From contig JANXMS010000206.1 in assembly GCA_025354525.1 (NCBI GenBank), positions 1-49,773 on the forward strand: 49,773 nt of DNA, given 5' to 3'. This document shows positions 16,613 through 25,360 of this stretch, one piece after another. Position 1 is the first letter of the stretch, and each line of letters starts with the position of its first letter. The notes under the pieces were generated by a model, which saw nothing but the letters and a program-made list of their open reading frames with translations, was not told the origin of the DNA and made no database searches. The position numbers and the translations under genes were made by a program. This stretch comes from Acidobacteriota bacterium (GTDB lineage: Bacteria; Acidobacteriota; Terriglobia; Bryobacterales; Bryobacteraceae).

Positions 16613-18130
16613 ATGCTGCCTAACCCAACGTATGAACAGATGCCCAAGTCCCGCCGCCCCGTTGCTCCGGTTGACAGTGAACTCCTCGAAGTAGCGATCA
16701 AGGCCTTCGTCAGCCGCTGTCGTCAGCCGGTCGTCCAGGAACCCGGCGACGAAGCCTTTCCCCTCCTTCCTGATCGCCATCAGTACGGCCTCAGCGCCGG
16801 TCGCCTTATCCTCTCCGCCTGGGACGACGTCCGCAACTGGAACCGCCGCGTCCTCGCCGTCGCCCACCATCAAACTGGCCGACTCACCTTGGTCATCGAA
16901 AAATTCGGCGGCCGCCAAGCCGAAGCCTGGATCTTTGATTCGGACCGCCCCGAAGCCCTCCAATGGGATCGCCAAGGCGACCGTATGATCGTCCGCGAAC
17001 AGTTCCGCACCATGCTCCGCCGATCCTTCGTCGGATGGGAACTCGACGACCTCTCCACCGAACGCGACCTGCAACACACGCTCTCCGCCAACTATCCTCG
17101 CGCCGTCGTCCGCCAAGGCAAACGCGCCTGGGCCGCCATCCTCGCGCCTCCCGAAGCCCCCCACGCCCTCTCCTTCGGGCTCATCTGGCTCGACTACGTC
17201 CGCCGCCGTCGCCAACCCAAGGTCACCGTCGAAGGCCTCGCCCTTTTCCTCCCTGCCAACGAAACCCAAGCCATCGCCCTCCGCCTCCGCTGGCTCGACC
17301 CCGCCAAAGCGCTCTTCACCCTCTTCGTCTACTCGCCCGACGGCCACGCCACGCCGCTCGACCATACCGATTGCGGCAACCTTCAAACCAGCCTCGAACG
17401 CTGTCAACACTCCATCCTCGCCCTGCCCGACTGGGTCGCGCAACTCGCCGCTTGGCCCAACGTCGAACGCGTCTCGCTCGCCGGCGGCATCGCCAGCTTC
17501 CGCGTTTTCGGCCTGGAATTCGCCCGCTGGCGAAACGGAGAACTCCGCGGCGGCCTCGACGACAAAAGCGTCCTCCACCCCAGCAACCTCCCCGAATTGC
17601 GATCCCTCGTCGCCGAACTCGTCAGCCTCCGTAGCGAACACGGAAGCATTCTGCACCAGCGCGCCCCGGAAGCCTGGCTCGAAATGCGCGTCCGCGAATC
17701 CATCACTACCCTCGACGCTCGCCTCTGTCCCGAACCCATCTACGGCCAAGTCCCGGCACTCGCCGGCGTCGACCGCGGCATCGCCGACCTGCTCTCCATC
17801 GAACGCTCCGGCCGCCTCGTCGTCCTCGAAATCAAAGCCACCGAAGACATCCATCTTCCGCTCCAAGCCCTCGACTATTGGATGCGCGTCGCCTGGCACG
17901 CCGAACGAAGCGAGTTCACCAAACACGGCTATTTCCCCGGCCACGCCATCTCCACCGACCGCCCCCGCCTGCTCCTCGTCGCCCCGGCGCTCGAATTCCA
18001 TCCCACGACCGAAACCATCCTCAGCTTTTTCTCATCTGTAGTTGCAGTGGAGCGCATGGGCGTCGGGTTAGAATGGCGCCAGGAACTCCGCTTGCTCTTC
18101 CGGCTCCACGGCGCAGCTCGACCGGCATAA
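16613..18130 (+). CDS. Large protein with C-terminal PD-(D/E)XK nuclease-like domain
   Basis: A 505-residue protein without signal or membrane helices. Near the C terminus, Asp392 in GIADLL, then Glu406-x-Lys408 in VVLEIKA, form a D-x13-E-x-K pattern of PD-(D/E)XK nucleases, followed by LQALDYW as in many members of that fold. The first 350 residues have no domain I recognise. The next gene starts 2 nt after its stop and encodes a DUF697-like membrane protein, so the two probably work together. A second ATG ten codons in (MPKSRR) could also be the start. Nuclease activity is inferred from the motif only. Confidence 0.75.
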   Translation: MLPNPTYEQMPKSRRPVAPVDSELLEVAIKAFVSRCRQPVVQEPGDEAFPLLPDRHQYGLSAGRLILSAWDDVRNWNRRVLAVAHHQTGRLTLVIEKFGGRQAEAWIFDSDRPEALQWDRQGDRMIVREQFRTMLRRSFVGWELDDLSTERDLQHTLSANYPRAVVRQGKRAWAAILAPPEAPHALSFGLIWLDYVRRRRQPKVTVEGLALFLPANETQAIALRLRWLDPAKALFTLFVYSPDGHATPLDHTDCGNLQTSLERCQHSILALPDWVAQLAAWPNVERVSLAGGIASFRVFGLEFARWRNGELRGGLDDKSVLHPSNLPELRSLVAELVSLRSEHGSILHQRAPEAWLEMRVRESITTLDARLCPEPIYGQVPALAGVDRGIADLLSIERSGRLVVLEIKATEDIHLPLQALDYWMRVAWHAERSEFTKHGYFPGHAISTDRPRLLLVAPALEFHPTTETILSFFSSVVAVERMGVGLEWRQELRLLFRLHGAARPA

Positions 18131-18132
18131 CT

Positions 18133-19017
18133 ATGGCCATCACATCCTTTCTCAAAACCGTCGCGACCTCCATCAAAAACCTGAACCCTCAGGAAGTCCG
18201 GAAGTTGGCTGACCGAGAAATCAACATCGGCCTCACCGCCTCTTCCGAGAACGAGCTGAATCGCATGTGGGCCTTTCTAGCCCCGGATAGCCTCTCCGAG
18301 AAGAAAAAAAACGAACTCGTCCGGTTCGTCCACCCCCTCGGCCCCCGCCTGCCTTCCATGCCTCCGCCTCCCGCGCATGTCGATCTCGAACTGTGGGAAG
18401 AAGGCCTGAATAAGCCGCGCCACGCCTTCACGTTCTACAAGCAGGACCCCGCCCGCACCGTCCGCGAAATCCTCGAAAAATACGATGATCTCAGCCTTGC
18501 GTTGGCACGCCACTTCGTCGCCTTCCGCAAGCCGGTCTCGGAAAAAATCATCAGCGCGGCCAGCCAGGAAAACGCTCTATTCTCCATCGCCACCTCGCTG
18601 CCCAACATCGTTCCCAGCTTTCTCTCGCTGCCCTTCGCCGTCGGCGAATTCGCCAGCGACACGGCGTTCATCACCGCCAACCAGCTCCGCATGGCCTTCA
18701 TGCTCGCCGGGGCCAACGACCGCTCCATCGGCTATCGCGAACAGAAAACGCAAGTCGCCTCCGTCATCGCGGGAGCCTTCGGCTGGCGCGCACTCGCTCG
18801 GGAACTCGTCAGCAAAATCCCCTTCGGCGCGGGCGTCGTCAGCAAAGCCACTGTCGCCTACGCCGGCACCTGGCTAGTCGGCCGGGGCTTGCAACAGCTG
18901 TACAGCTTCGGAGGCCAACTCTCGCGCGACGAGCGGCATCACATCTACGACGAAGGTCTCGCCAAAGGCAAAACGGCCGTCGCCAAATTGATGCAGCGAT
19001 TCAAGAAATCAGCCTAG
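18133..19017 (+). CDS. DUF697/EcsC-like membrane-associated protein
   Basis: A 294-residue protein. Residues about 1-140 are charged and helical; the second half has hydrophobic segments and ends in the pattern LVSKIPFGAGVVSKATVAYA and GTWLVGRGL, which resembles DUF697 and EcsC-type proteins (KIPG, then T, A and G at fixed spacing). Such domains sit at the inner membrane and often follow GTPases or stress proteins; the biochemical role is unknown. The ATG at 18133 is preferred because it follows the previous stop by 2 nt and starts a good N terminus. It is co-transcribed with the nuclease-like gene. Confidence 0.75.
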   Translation: MAITSFLKTVATSIKNLNPQEVRKLADREINIGLTASSENELNRMWAFLAPDSLSEKKKNELVRFVHPLGPRLPSMPPPPAHVDLELWEEGLNKPRHAFTFYKQDPARTVREILEKYDDLSLALARHFVAFRKPVSEKIISAASQENALFSIATSLPNIVPSFLSLPFAVGEFASDTAFITANQLRMAFMLAGANDRSIGYREQKTQVASVIAGAFGWRALARELVSKIPFGAGVVSKATVAYAGTWLVGRGLQQLYSFGGQLSRDERHHIYDEGLAKGKTAVAKLMQRFKKSA

Positions 19018-19030
19018 CTACAATATCGGT

Positions 19031-19441
19031 ATGGTCACCGTCGAAATTTTCGAAGACTTGCAGTGCCCCGATTGCGCGCGCCTCCAACACCTGCTCGACG
19101 ACCAGCTTGTTTCCGCGCTTGGCGAAACCGTCACGTTTGTCCGCCGCGACTTTCCCCTCGTCAAGCACCCCGCCGCCCGCCGCCTCGCCGAAGAGGCCCA
19201 GTTCCTCCGGCTCACCGAGGGCACCGAGGCCGAATGGGAGTGGCGTCGCCGCTGCCTGTTCGCTATCGGTCATGTCCACGCCCCGGCGGCCGGCCGCGCC
19301 TCCGCCGGGGTCGACGCCGACCTCCTCGAAGCCCACTCCCGCGGCGTCGTCAAAACGCCCACGGTCTTCGTCGGCAACCACGTGCTGGTCGAAAAATTCA
19401 CCCCCGACGAACTCCTCAGCGCTATCAAAGATTCCGAATGA
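19031..19441 (+). CDS. Thioredoxin-fold protein, DsbA-like
   Basis: A 136-residue cytosolic protein with a thioredoxin fold of the DsbA type. CPDC is at residues 12-15 after [11 protein letters not shown], and the cis-proline segment is VKTPTVFVG near residue 110. There is no signal peptide, so it is probably a cytosolic dithiol reductase or protein-interaction partner rather than a periplasmic oxidase. It is shorter than classical DsbA, with a reduced helical insert. It lies 13 nt after the DUF697-like gene and its TGA overlaps the SDR start (ATGA), so 16.6-20.2 kb may be one operon. Confidence 0.82.
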   Translation: MVTVEIFEDLQCPDCARLQHLLDDQLVSALGETVTFVRRDFPLVKHPAARRLAEEAQFLRLTEGTEAEWEWRRRCLFAIGHVHAPAAGRASAGVDADLLEAHSRGVVKTPTVFVGNHVLVEKFTPDELLSAIKDSE

Positions 19442-20175
19442 ATAAACCCGTCGCCCTCATCACCGGTGCCAGCCGAGGCATCGGTCGCGGCATCGCCACC
19501 GAATTGGCCAAATCGCATTCCATCGTCGCCACCTACCGTGGCCGCCTCGATGCCGCTGAATCGCTCCGCGCCGAAACCGGAGCCGAAATCATCCAGTGCG
19601 ATATTGGCAACGGCGAAGACCGCGCTCGCCTTCTCGCCTTCACCCGCGAAAAGTTCGGCCGCCTCGATCTGCTCGTCAACAACGCCGGTATGGCGCCCCG
19701 TGTCCGCGCCGATATGCTTGCCGCCACCGAAGAGAGCTTCGACGAACTCATCAACACCAACCTGAAAGGCCCTCACTTCCTCACCCAGGCCGCCGCCAAC
19801 TGGATGGCCGAACAGGGCGATGGCCGCATCATTTTCGTCACGTCAATCTCGGTCTATACCGCCTCGGTCAACCGCGCCGACTACTGCATCTCCAAAGCCG
19901 GTCTCGCCATGTCCGTCTCGCTCTACGCCACCCGCTTAGCCGAAAAGGGAATCAAGGTTTTCGAAATCCGGCCCGGCATCATTCGCACCGACATGATCTC
20001 CGCCGTCGAGTCCCTCTACGAAGAGAAAATCGCCAACGGTCTTCTACCGCAGCGCCGCATGGGCGAAACCTCCGACATCGCGAAAGCCGTCCGCGGCATC
20101 GCCGACGGCCTGCTCGACTACTCGACAGGCCAAGTGCTCAACGTAGACGGCGGCTTCCACCTCCGCAGCCTCTAG
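19438..20175 (+). CDS. Short-chain dehydrogenase/reductase
   Basis: A 245-residue classical SDR. The NAD(P)-binding motif is TGASRGIG (about residues 9-16), with NNAG near 82, catalytic Ser in VTSIS, and the Y-x3-K pair in YCISK. The C-terminal GQVLNVDGG is typical of the FabG-like branch. It reduces or oxidises an alcohol/carbonyl substrate that cannot be named. The ATG at 19438 overlaps the preceding stop. Its stop codon shares the CTAG palindrome with the convergent metallo-beta-lactamase-fold gene. Confidence 0.92.
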   Translation: MNKPVALITGASRGIGRGIATELAKSHSIVATYRGRLDAAESLRAETGAEIIQCDIGNGEDRARLLAFTREKFGRLDLLVNNAGMAPRVRADMLAATEESFDELINTNLKGPHFLTQAAANWMAEQGDGRIIFVTSISVYTASVNRADYCISKAGLAMSVSLYATRLAEKGIKVFEIRPGIIRTDMISAVESLYEEKIANGLLPQRRMGETSDIAKAVRGIADGLLDYSTGQVLNVDGGFHLRSL

Positions 20176-20975
20176 CGGCTAGCCCGCTCCTTGGCCAGCT
20201 TTTCTTTGAACTGCTTCTCGTAGTTCGCTACCGCCGTCGTATACCCTTCCGGGTCAATAAACGACTTCTTGGCGTACTTCGCCTCAAGCCCATACTGCGA
20301 CCCGTGCCCTGCCACCCACAGCGTCGGGTGCAACTGCTTTAGCTTCCCAAAGGTCGTCTCATAGTCTTCCACGATACCGGGGTACCCCTTGTTGCCGACC
20401 AGCTTGATCACCACCGACGGAAGATTCACAATCAGCACCCCGTTCACTGAGTACCCAGCCGCTCCCCGCGTGTGGCCGGGAAGGGAGATCACCTTCACCT
20501 CCGTCCCGCCCAGTTTCACCGTGTCCCCGTCCTTCAACCGCCGATCTACCTTCACCGGCGCGAAGCTGAAATCCTGATTGGCGAAAGACAAAAACAGAGG
20601 ATCGCTCTTGCCGCCCTCCTCCAAGTACGCGGCATCACCTGCCGTCGCATATACCTTCGCTCCCGAAAGCTTCTGCACCTCCGCAAACGCCGCCACATGG
20701 TCGTAGTGCGCCTGCATCGTCAGCAGAATCTTCACGTCCTTTAAATCAAAGCCCAGCTTCTTCGCGCTCGCCTGCATCAGCGGCACCGAATCGGCCAAGC
20801 CCGTGTTAATCAGGATGTGGCCCTGTGGTGTCGTAATCAGGTAGCAAGCCAAATCTTTCGTACCCACGTAGTGCAGGTTCCCGGCAATCGTGTGCGCCGG
20901 GAACGGTGCCCTCCAATCGGGGTTCTGAGCGGGCAGCAGCAAGGCGGCGAAGAGGAGCAAGAGGGTAAGACGCAT
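20172..20975 (-). CDS. Secreted B3-type metallo-beta-lactamase-fold hydrolase (Gln variant)
   Basis: A 267-residue protein with a signal peptide ([15 protein letters not shown]). The zinc motif reads QAHYDH: Gln88, His90, Asp92, His93, with His168 in LPGHTRG and His224 in AGHGSQYG. This is the layout of subclass B3 beta-lactamases, with Gln in place of the first His as in GOB-type enzymes. Length and signal peptide also fit B3. It may hydrolyse beta-lactams, or be a related lactonase or other hydrolase. It is transcribed divergently from the MFS transporter across only 26 bp, which suggests shared control. Confidence 0.85.
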   Translation of the reverse strand: MRLTLLLLFAALLLPAQNPDWRAPFPAHTIAGNLHYVGTKDLACYLITTPQGHILINTGLADSVPLMQASAKKLGFDLKDVKILLTMQAHYDHVAAFAEVQKLSGAKVYATAGDAAYLEEGGKSDPLFLSFANQDFSFAPVKVDRRLKDGDTVKLGGTEVKVISLPGHTRGAAGYSVNGVLIVNLPSVVIKLVGNKGYPGIVEDYETTFGKLKQLHPTLWVAGHGSQYGLEAKYAKKSFIDPEGYTTAVANYEKQFKEKLAKERASR

Positions 20976-21001
20976 AAGCTATATGGTATAAAAGTGCATT
21001 C
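20976..21001. promoter_or_regulatory. 26-bp divergent promoter region
   Basis: Only 26 bp separate the starts of the MBL-fold and MFS genes. A plus-strand TATAAA lies about 10 nt before the MFS ATG, and a minus-strand CATATAG-like element lies close to the MBL ATG. The -35 elements must fall inside the opposite gene, so the two promoters overlap. Confidence 0.35.
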
Positions 21002-22282
21002 ATGGAAAAGAGCCCGAGTAAAAGTTTTTATGGCTGGTGGATCTCCATTGCCGCTTTCTTCACATTTGGTTTAGCGGTCGGTATTCCGTACTACGGAATG
21101 CCGTTCTACTACGACTACTACGAGAAGGCCTTCGGCTGGGCCCGCCCTGACATCACCCTCGGCTTTCCCATCGCCGCCACATTGACCCTCTGGGTCGGCC
21201 CGGTTTTCATGCACCGCTTCAGCCCGCGCAAGCTGATGATCGTCGGCACCGGGCTCACGGCCCTCTCCTTCATCGGCTTCGGTACCATGGGCGGAAACAT
21301 CTACGTTTATTGGGCTTATTGGCTGCTTTACATGGTCGGCTATCTCTTCTCCGGCCCCATTCCGCACCAAGTCATCATCTCCCAATGGTTTAAGAAAAGC
21401 CGCGGCAAAGCCATGGCCGCCACCTACCTCGGCGTCGGCATCTTCGGCGCCATCTCCGCCAAGTTCATCGCCAAACCGCTCGTCACCGCCTTCGGCTTTC
21501 AAACCGCGCTCATCATCACCGGCCTCATTCTGCTGCTCGTATGGCCCATCGCCGGGTTTATCATGCGCGATAAGCCCTCAGAGATGGGGCAAACCCCCGA
21601 CGGCGAACCCATTGCCATCAACGAAAAGCCCGAACCGCCCCGCGGCTTCGCCGAGCTTCTCCGGTCCCGCTCCTTCTGGCTACTGATGATCGGTAGTTTA
21701 TGCTCCATCGGTTCCATTGGCTCAATCAATCAACACATGAAGTTCGTCTTCAAAGAGCAGGGGTTCACGAACCAAGCTACGCTTGACGCCCTCTTTGCCG
21801 ACGCCCTCTTCTGCATCATGATCTCCTCCACCGTCGGCCGCATCGTCATGGGCGTTCTCGCTGACAAGTTCTCGAAAAAATGGGTCATGGTCGCAACCTA
21901 CATGCTCGTCGCCGCCACCATACCGCTGCTGCTCCTGGCCACGCCAGAAAACCCCACTTACGTCTATATCTTCGCCATCCTCTTCGGCTTCGGCATGGGT
22001 GCGGACTACATGCTCATCCCCCTCATGGCCGCCGAACAATTCGGCGTCAACACCTTGGCCCGTGCCATGGCTATCATTCTGCCCGCCGACACCATCGGCC
22101 AGACCTGGTTCCCCTACCTCGTCGCCCAGATTCGCCAAGCCCAGGGCTCAGCCAACACGAGCTACGGCCCCGCACTGAACATTGTCTTCGTGCTCGCCTT
22201 CATCGGCGCGGTCGCGATTCTCCTGCTGCCCAAACACGCTTTCACCAACAATGCCGCGCCAGTTCACTTACCAAAATCTTAG
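21002..22282 (+). CDS. MFS transporter, OFA (oxalate/formate antiporter) type
   Basis: A 426-residue major facilitator with 12 hydrophobic helices. The N terminus FYGWWISIAAFFTFGLAVG, the loop SRGKAMA after helix 4-5 and the RIVMGVLADKFSKK loop between helices 8 and 9 are typical of the OFA/monocarboxylate branch. Transport of a small carboxylate is likely, but the substrate is unknown. The 3' end overlaps the next gene by 32 bp, which suggests that the transporter and the OYE reductase belong together, perhaps for uptake and reduction of one compound. Confidence 0.9.
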   Translation: MEKSPSKSFYGWWISIAAFFTFGLAVGIPYYGMPFYYDYYEKAFGWARPDITLGFPIAATLTLWVGPVFMHRFSPRKLMIVGTGLTALSFIGFGTMGGNIYVYWAYWLLYMVGYLFSGPIPHQVIISQWFKKSRGKAMAATYLGVGIFGAISAKFIAKPLVTAFGFQTALIITGLILLLVWPIAGFIMRDKPSEMGQTPDGEPIAINEKPEPPRGFAELLRSRSFWLLMIGSLCSIGSIGSINQHMKFVFKEQGFTNQATLDALFADALFCIMISSTVGRIVMGVLADKFSKKWVMVATYMLVAATIPLLLLATPENPTYVYIFAILFGFGMGADYMLIPLMAAEQFGVNTLARAMAIILPADTIGQTWFPYLVAQIRQAQGSANTSYGPALNIVFVLAFIGAVAILLLPKHAFTNNAAPVHLPKS

Positions 22283-23678
22283 TCAACTTCAGCAAGACGC
22301 CGAGACCCGCACCCAGCACGTCCGCTTCGAAATCGATAAGCAGGCCGTCAAGGCCGTCCTCGGTCGCAAGGTTCGAATCAGCGATTCCGTCACCCTCGGC
22401 AACGCCATGGCCATCCATCCCATGGAAGGTTGCGACTCTACCCTCAACGGCAACCCCGACGAACTCACCTGGCGTCGCTACGAACGGTTCGCCCTCGGCG
22501 GTGCCAAGCTCCTCTGGTTCGAAGCCACCGCCATCCGCGAAGACGGCCGCGCCAACGCCCGCCAACTCTGGATCCACGAAGGCAACGTCGACGAGTACGC
22601 GCGCCTCCACGCCCGCATGATCCAGCTCCATCAGGACAAGTTCGGCTCTACCGAAGACCTGCTCATCCCCATCCAACTCACCCACTCCGGCCGCTATTCC
22701 TACCCCAAACGGATCATTTTTTACCACAACCCCGTCATCGACCAAAAGACTGCTACCCCCGCCGATTACCCCATCTTCTCGGATGCCGAAATGGAGGCCC
22801 TCGAAGATCAATACATCGTCGGCGCCAAACTCGCCTGGCGGGCCGGCTTCCGCGCAATCGACCTCAAAGTTACCCACGGCTACCTGCTCGCCGAAATGCT
22901 CGGTGCCCGCGCCGGCCGCGAAGGCCAATACGCCGGTTCCCTCGAAAATCGTACCCGCTTCATTCGCAACGTCCTCGCCAAACTCCGCGCCGAATTCGGC
23001 CCCGCCCTCACCATCTGCATGCGCCTCGGCTGCTTTGATAGCGTGCCCTACAGAAAAAACGAAGCCACCGGCCTCGGCGAGCCGCTGCCCTATCCCACGC
23101 CTTACCCCTGGGGCTGGGGCGTCAACGACCAGGATCCTCTCTCGGCCGAACTCAGCGAAGTCAAAACCGCCATCGGCTGGTTTAAAGAATGGGGCGTCCA
23201 ACTCCTCAACGTTTCGATCGGCTGCCCCTACTACAACCCCCACATCGGTCGCCCCTTCGAAAAAGCCGACGAGGGGAACTACGAAGAACCCGAACACCCC
23301 CTCGACGGCGTAGACCGCCACTTCCGCATCGCCGGCGAACTCCAACGCGCCCACCCCGATCTCCCCATGGTCGGTACTGGCTATAGCTGGCTCCAAATCT
23401 ACGCCCTCAACGCCGCCGCGTACAATCTCGCCGCTGGCAATATACAAGTCTTCGGCATGGGCCGCAACGCCCTCGCCTACCCCGATTTCGCTATCGACGC
23501 CATCGAAAAAGGTGAACTCGAAGAAATTCGCGTCTGCAAAACGCTCACTTACTGCACCTTCCTCATGCGCCAGAAAAACCACCCGCTCGGCCAATTTCCC
23601 AGTGGCTGCCCCCCCTTCGACAAACTCGTCTACGGGCCCATCATGAAGGAAGCGCGCGCGAGCGTTCGAAAAGGATAA
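22251..23678 (+). CDS. OYE-family NADH:flavin oxidoreductase
   Basis: A 475-residue TIM-barrel flavoenzyme of the old yellow enzyme/2,4-dienoyl-CoA reductase family. Visible are QLTHSGRYS, the active-site stretch THGYLLAEMLGARAGREG, then QYAGSLENR and the FMN-phosphate region MGRNALAYP. A Cys-containing CKTLTYCTF follows, but the full iron-sulfur and C-terminal NAD domains of larger family members are absent. The family reduces activated C=C bonds. The ATG at 22251 is inside the transporter gene, and a good family N terminus begins there. No strong ribosome-binding site is seen, consistent with translational coupling. Confidence 0.9.
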   Translation: MPRQFTYQNLSQLQQDAETRTQHVRFEIDKQAVKAVLGRKVRISDSVTLGNAMAIHPMEGCDSTLNGNPDELTWRRYERFALGGAKLLWFEATAIREDGRANARQLWIHEGNVDEYARLHARMIQLHQDKFGSTEDLLIPIQLTHSGRYSYPKRIIFYHNPVIDQKTATPADYPIFSDAEMEALEDQYIVGAKLAWRAGFRAIDLKVTHGYLLAEMLGARAGREGQYAGSLENRTRFIRNVLAKLRAEFGPALTICMRLGCFDSVPYRKNEATGLGEPLPYPTPYPWGWGVNDQDPLSAELSEVKTAIGWFKEWGVQLLNVSIGCPYYNPHIGRPFEKADEGNYEEPEHPLDGVDRHFRIAGELQRAHPDLPMVGTGYSWLQIYALNAAAYNLAAGNIQVFGMGRNALAYPDFAIDAIEKGELEEIRVCKTLTYCTFLMRQKNHPLGQFPSGCPPFDKLVYGPIMKEARASVRKG

Positions 23679-23680
23679 CC

Positions 23681-25345
23681 ATGAATCGCCGAGATGCTCT
23701 AAAAACTGCCGCCCTCGCGGCAGCAGCTACCAGCTTGTCCGCCGCTCCGCCGCCGACCCTTCTCCAAGCCAAAATCGACGCGCACGACAAAGCCGCCGAT
23801 GATCTCATGAAACGCCAGGAACTCGGACCCACCCACCGCCACCGCGGCAATGTTTCCGGCGCCGATGGCCTCTTCTACGGAGGCTCCCCGGCGGGCATCC
23901 TCGATACCTTCGTCACCGCCTACCTCCACCCCCAATCCCGACACTTCCATCATCCACTGGTCCTCGAACGCATGAAGCTGGCCGCCGAATGCTTCGCCCG
24001 CGTCCAAACCCCCGACGGCAACTGGAACCTGCCCATCACCAATTTCAATTCGCCCCCCGACACCGCCTTCATCATCCAGGGCATCGGCCACACCCTGCTC
24101 AACGCCCGCCAATACGGCTTCCCCGAGTTCGAAGCCCTCGTTCTCCCCGCCGTCAAAAAGGCAGGCGAAGCCCTCATCCGCGGCGGCATGCATACTCCCA
24201 ACCATCGTTGGGTCGCCTGCTCCGCCCTCGCCCTCCTCAACCACCTCTATCCCGACCCCCGCTACCTCCGCCGCATCGACCAGTGGCTCGCCGAGACCAT
24301 CGATATCGACGCCGACGGCCAATATACCGAACGCAGCTCCATCGGCTACAACGGTATCTGCAATCGCGCGCTCTCGATCTGCGCCCATCACCTCAATCGG
24401 CCCGAACTCCTCAACCCCGTCCGCCAAAACCTCCAAGCGATGTTCTACCTCATCCATGCCGACGGCGAGGTCGTCACCGAGATCTCCCGCCGACAGGACC
24501 TCAACCAACGCGGCACCATGTTCAACTCCTGGCTCGGCATCGCCTACCTCGCCTGGAAAGACCGCGACGGTCAAATGGCCGCCCTCGCCCGCAGCGTCGA
24601 AGCCCAAGCCGCCGGCGTCTCCACCTATCTCAGCTACCCCCAACTTCTCGACGCCCAACTCCCCCCCTCGAAGCCTCTCCCCGACAACTACGAAAAGCTT
24701 TTCCCCCTCACCGGCTTCGCTCGCATCCGCCGAGGGCCAATGTCGGCCACCATCCTCCGCGACCGCGACCGCTTCTTCACCTTTCGCCACGGCGACGCCG
24801 TCGTAAACGCCGTCCGCTTCTCCACGGCCTTCTTCGGCAAAGGCCAGTTTAAAGCCAAAACCCTGGAAAAGAAGGCCGGCTCCTTCGTCTTGGCCCAGCA
24901 GCTCGAAGCCGGTTATTACCAGCCCTTCTCCCCGCCCCGGCTCATCACCACCGAAACCTACGACGATACCCGCGAAGAACGCCGGCGAACCGAAATTTCC
25001 CAACTCAATACCGTCGCCGAACTCACCGAAACACCGAATGGCTTCCGCCTACGAATCAAGGCCACCGGCACCGACGAAGTCCCGCTCACTATCGAAATCA
25101 ATCTCCGCGAAGGCGGCTCCCTCGAAGGAGCCGAAAAGCACCCCACCGTCAAGGACGCCTGGGTACTCCGCCATGGCCACGCCACCTACACAAAAGGAAA
25201 AGACAAGCTCCGCATCGGGCCAGGCAACTCCCCGCATACTTACGTCGAAGTACGCGGGGCGCTGCCAAAGCTCGCAGGGACTTGTCTTTATGTGACCGCG
25301 ATTACGCCAGTCGATCAGGTGATTGAGTTTGAGCGCATCGCCTAA
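23681..25345 (+). CDS. Secreted (alpha/alpha) toroid protein, heparinase-like
   Basis: A 554-residue protein with a Tat-like or Sec signal (NRRDALKTAALAAAATSLSA). The body is a series of paired helices with TPDGNWNLP, TERSSIGYNGICNRAL and FNSWLGIAYLAW, followed from about residue 370 by a beta-rich C-terminal domain (MSATILRDRDRFFTFRHG). This plan matches polysaccharide lyase/heparinase-type toroid plus beta-sandwich enzymes, so action on a uronic-acid polymer is plausible, but I cannot assign catalytic residues. It starts 2 nt after the reductase stop and is probably the last gene of the MFS-OYE operon. Confidence 0.78.
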   Translation: MNRRDALKTAALAAAATSLSAAPPPTLLQAKIDAHDKAADDLMKRQELGPTHRHRGNVSGADGLFYGGSPAGILDTFVTAYLHPQSRHFHHPLVLERMKLAAECFARVQTPDGNWNLPITNFNSPPDTAFIIQGIGHTLLNARQYGFPEFEALVLPAVKKAGEALIRGGMHTPNHRWVACSALALLNHLYPDPRYLRRIDQWLAETIDIDADGQYTERSSIGYNGICNRALSICAHHLNRPELLNPVRQNLQAMFYLIHADGEVVTEISRRQDLNQRGTMFNSWLGIAYLAWKDRDGQMAALARSVEAQAAGVSTYLSYPQLLDAQLPPSKPLPDNYEKLFPLTGFARIRRGPMSATILRDRDRFFTFRHGDAVVNAVRFSTAFFGKGQFKAKTLEKKAGSFVLAQQLEAGYYQPFSPPRLITTETYDDTREERRRTEISQLNTVAELTETPNGFRLRIKATGTDEVPLTIEINLREGGSLEGAEKHPTVKDAWVLRHGHATYTKGKDKLRIGPGNSPHTYVEVRGALPKLAGTCLYVTAITPVDQVIEFERIA

Positions 25346-25360
25346 TATTGAGCCTAGTCC

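Noticed and set aside
16505-18001. Long open frame antisense to the nuclease-like gene
   Set aside because: It is a shadow of the GC-rich gene on the plus strand; its composition (Asp, Glu, Gly, Ala runs) is not protein-like and the true gene has domain motifs.
22242-23594. Long open frame antisense to the OYE gene
   Set aside because: Same reason: a GC-driven shadow opposite a clear flavoenzyme gene.
23699-25003. 434-codon frame opposite the toroid-protein gene
   Set aside because: Shadow frame with Gly/Glu/Ala-rich, non-protein-like composition.
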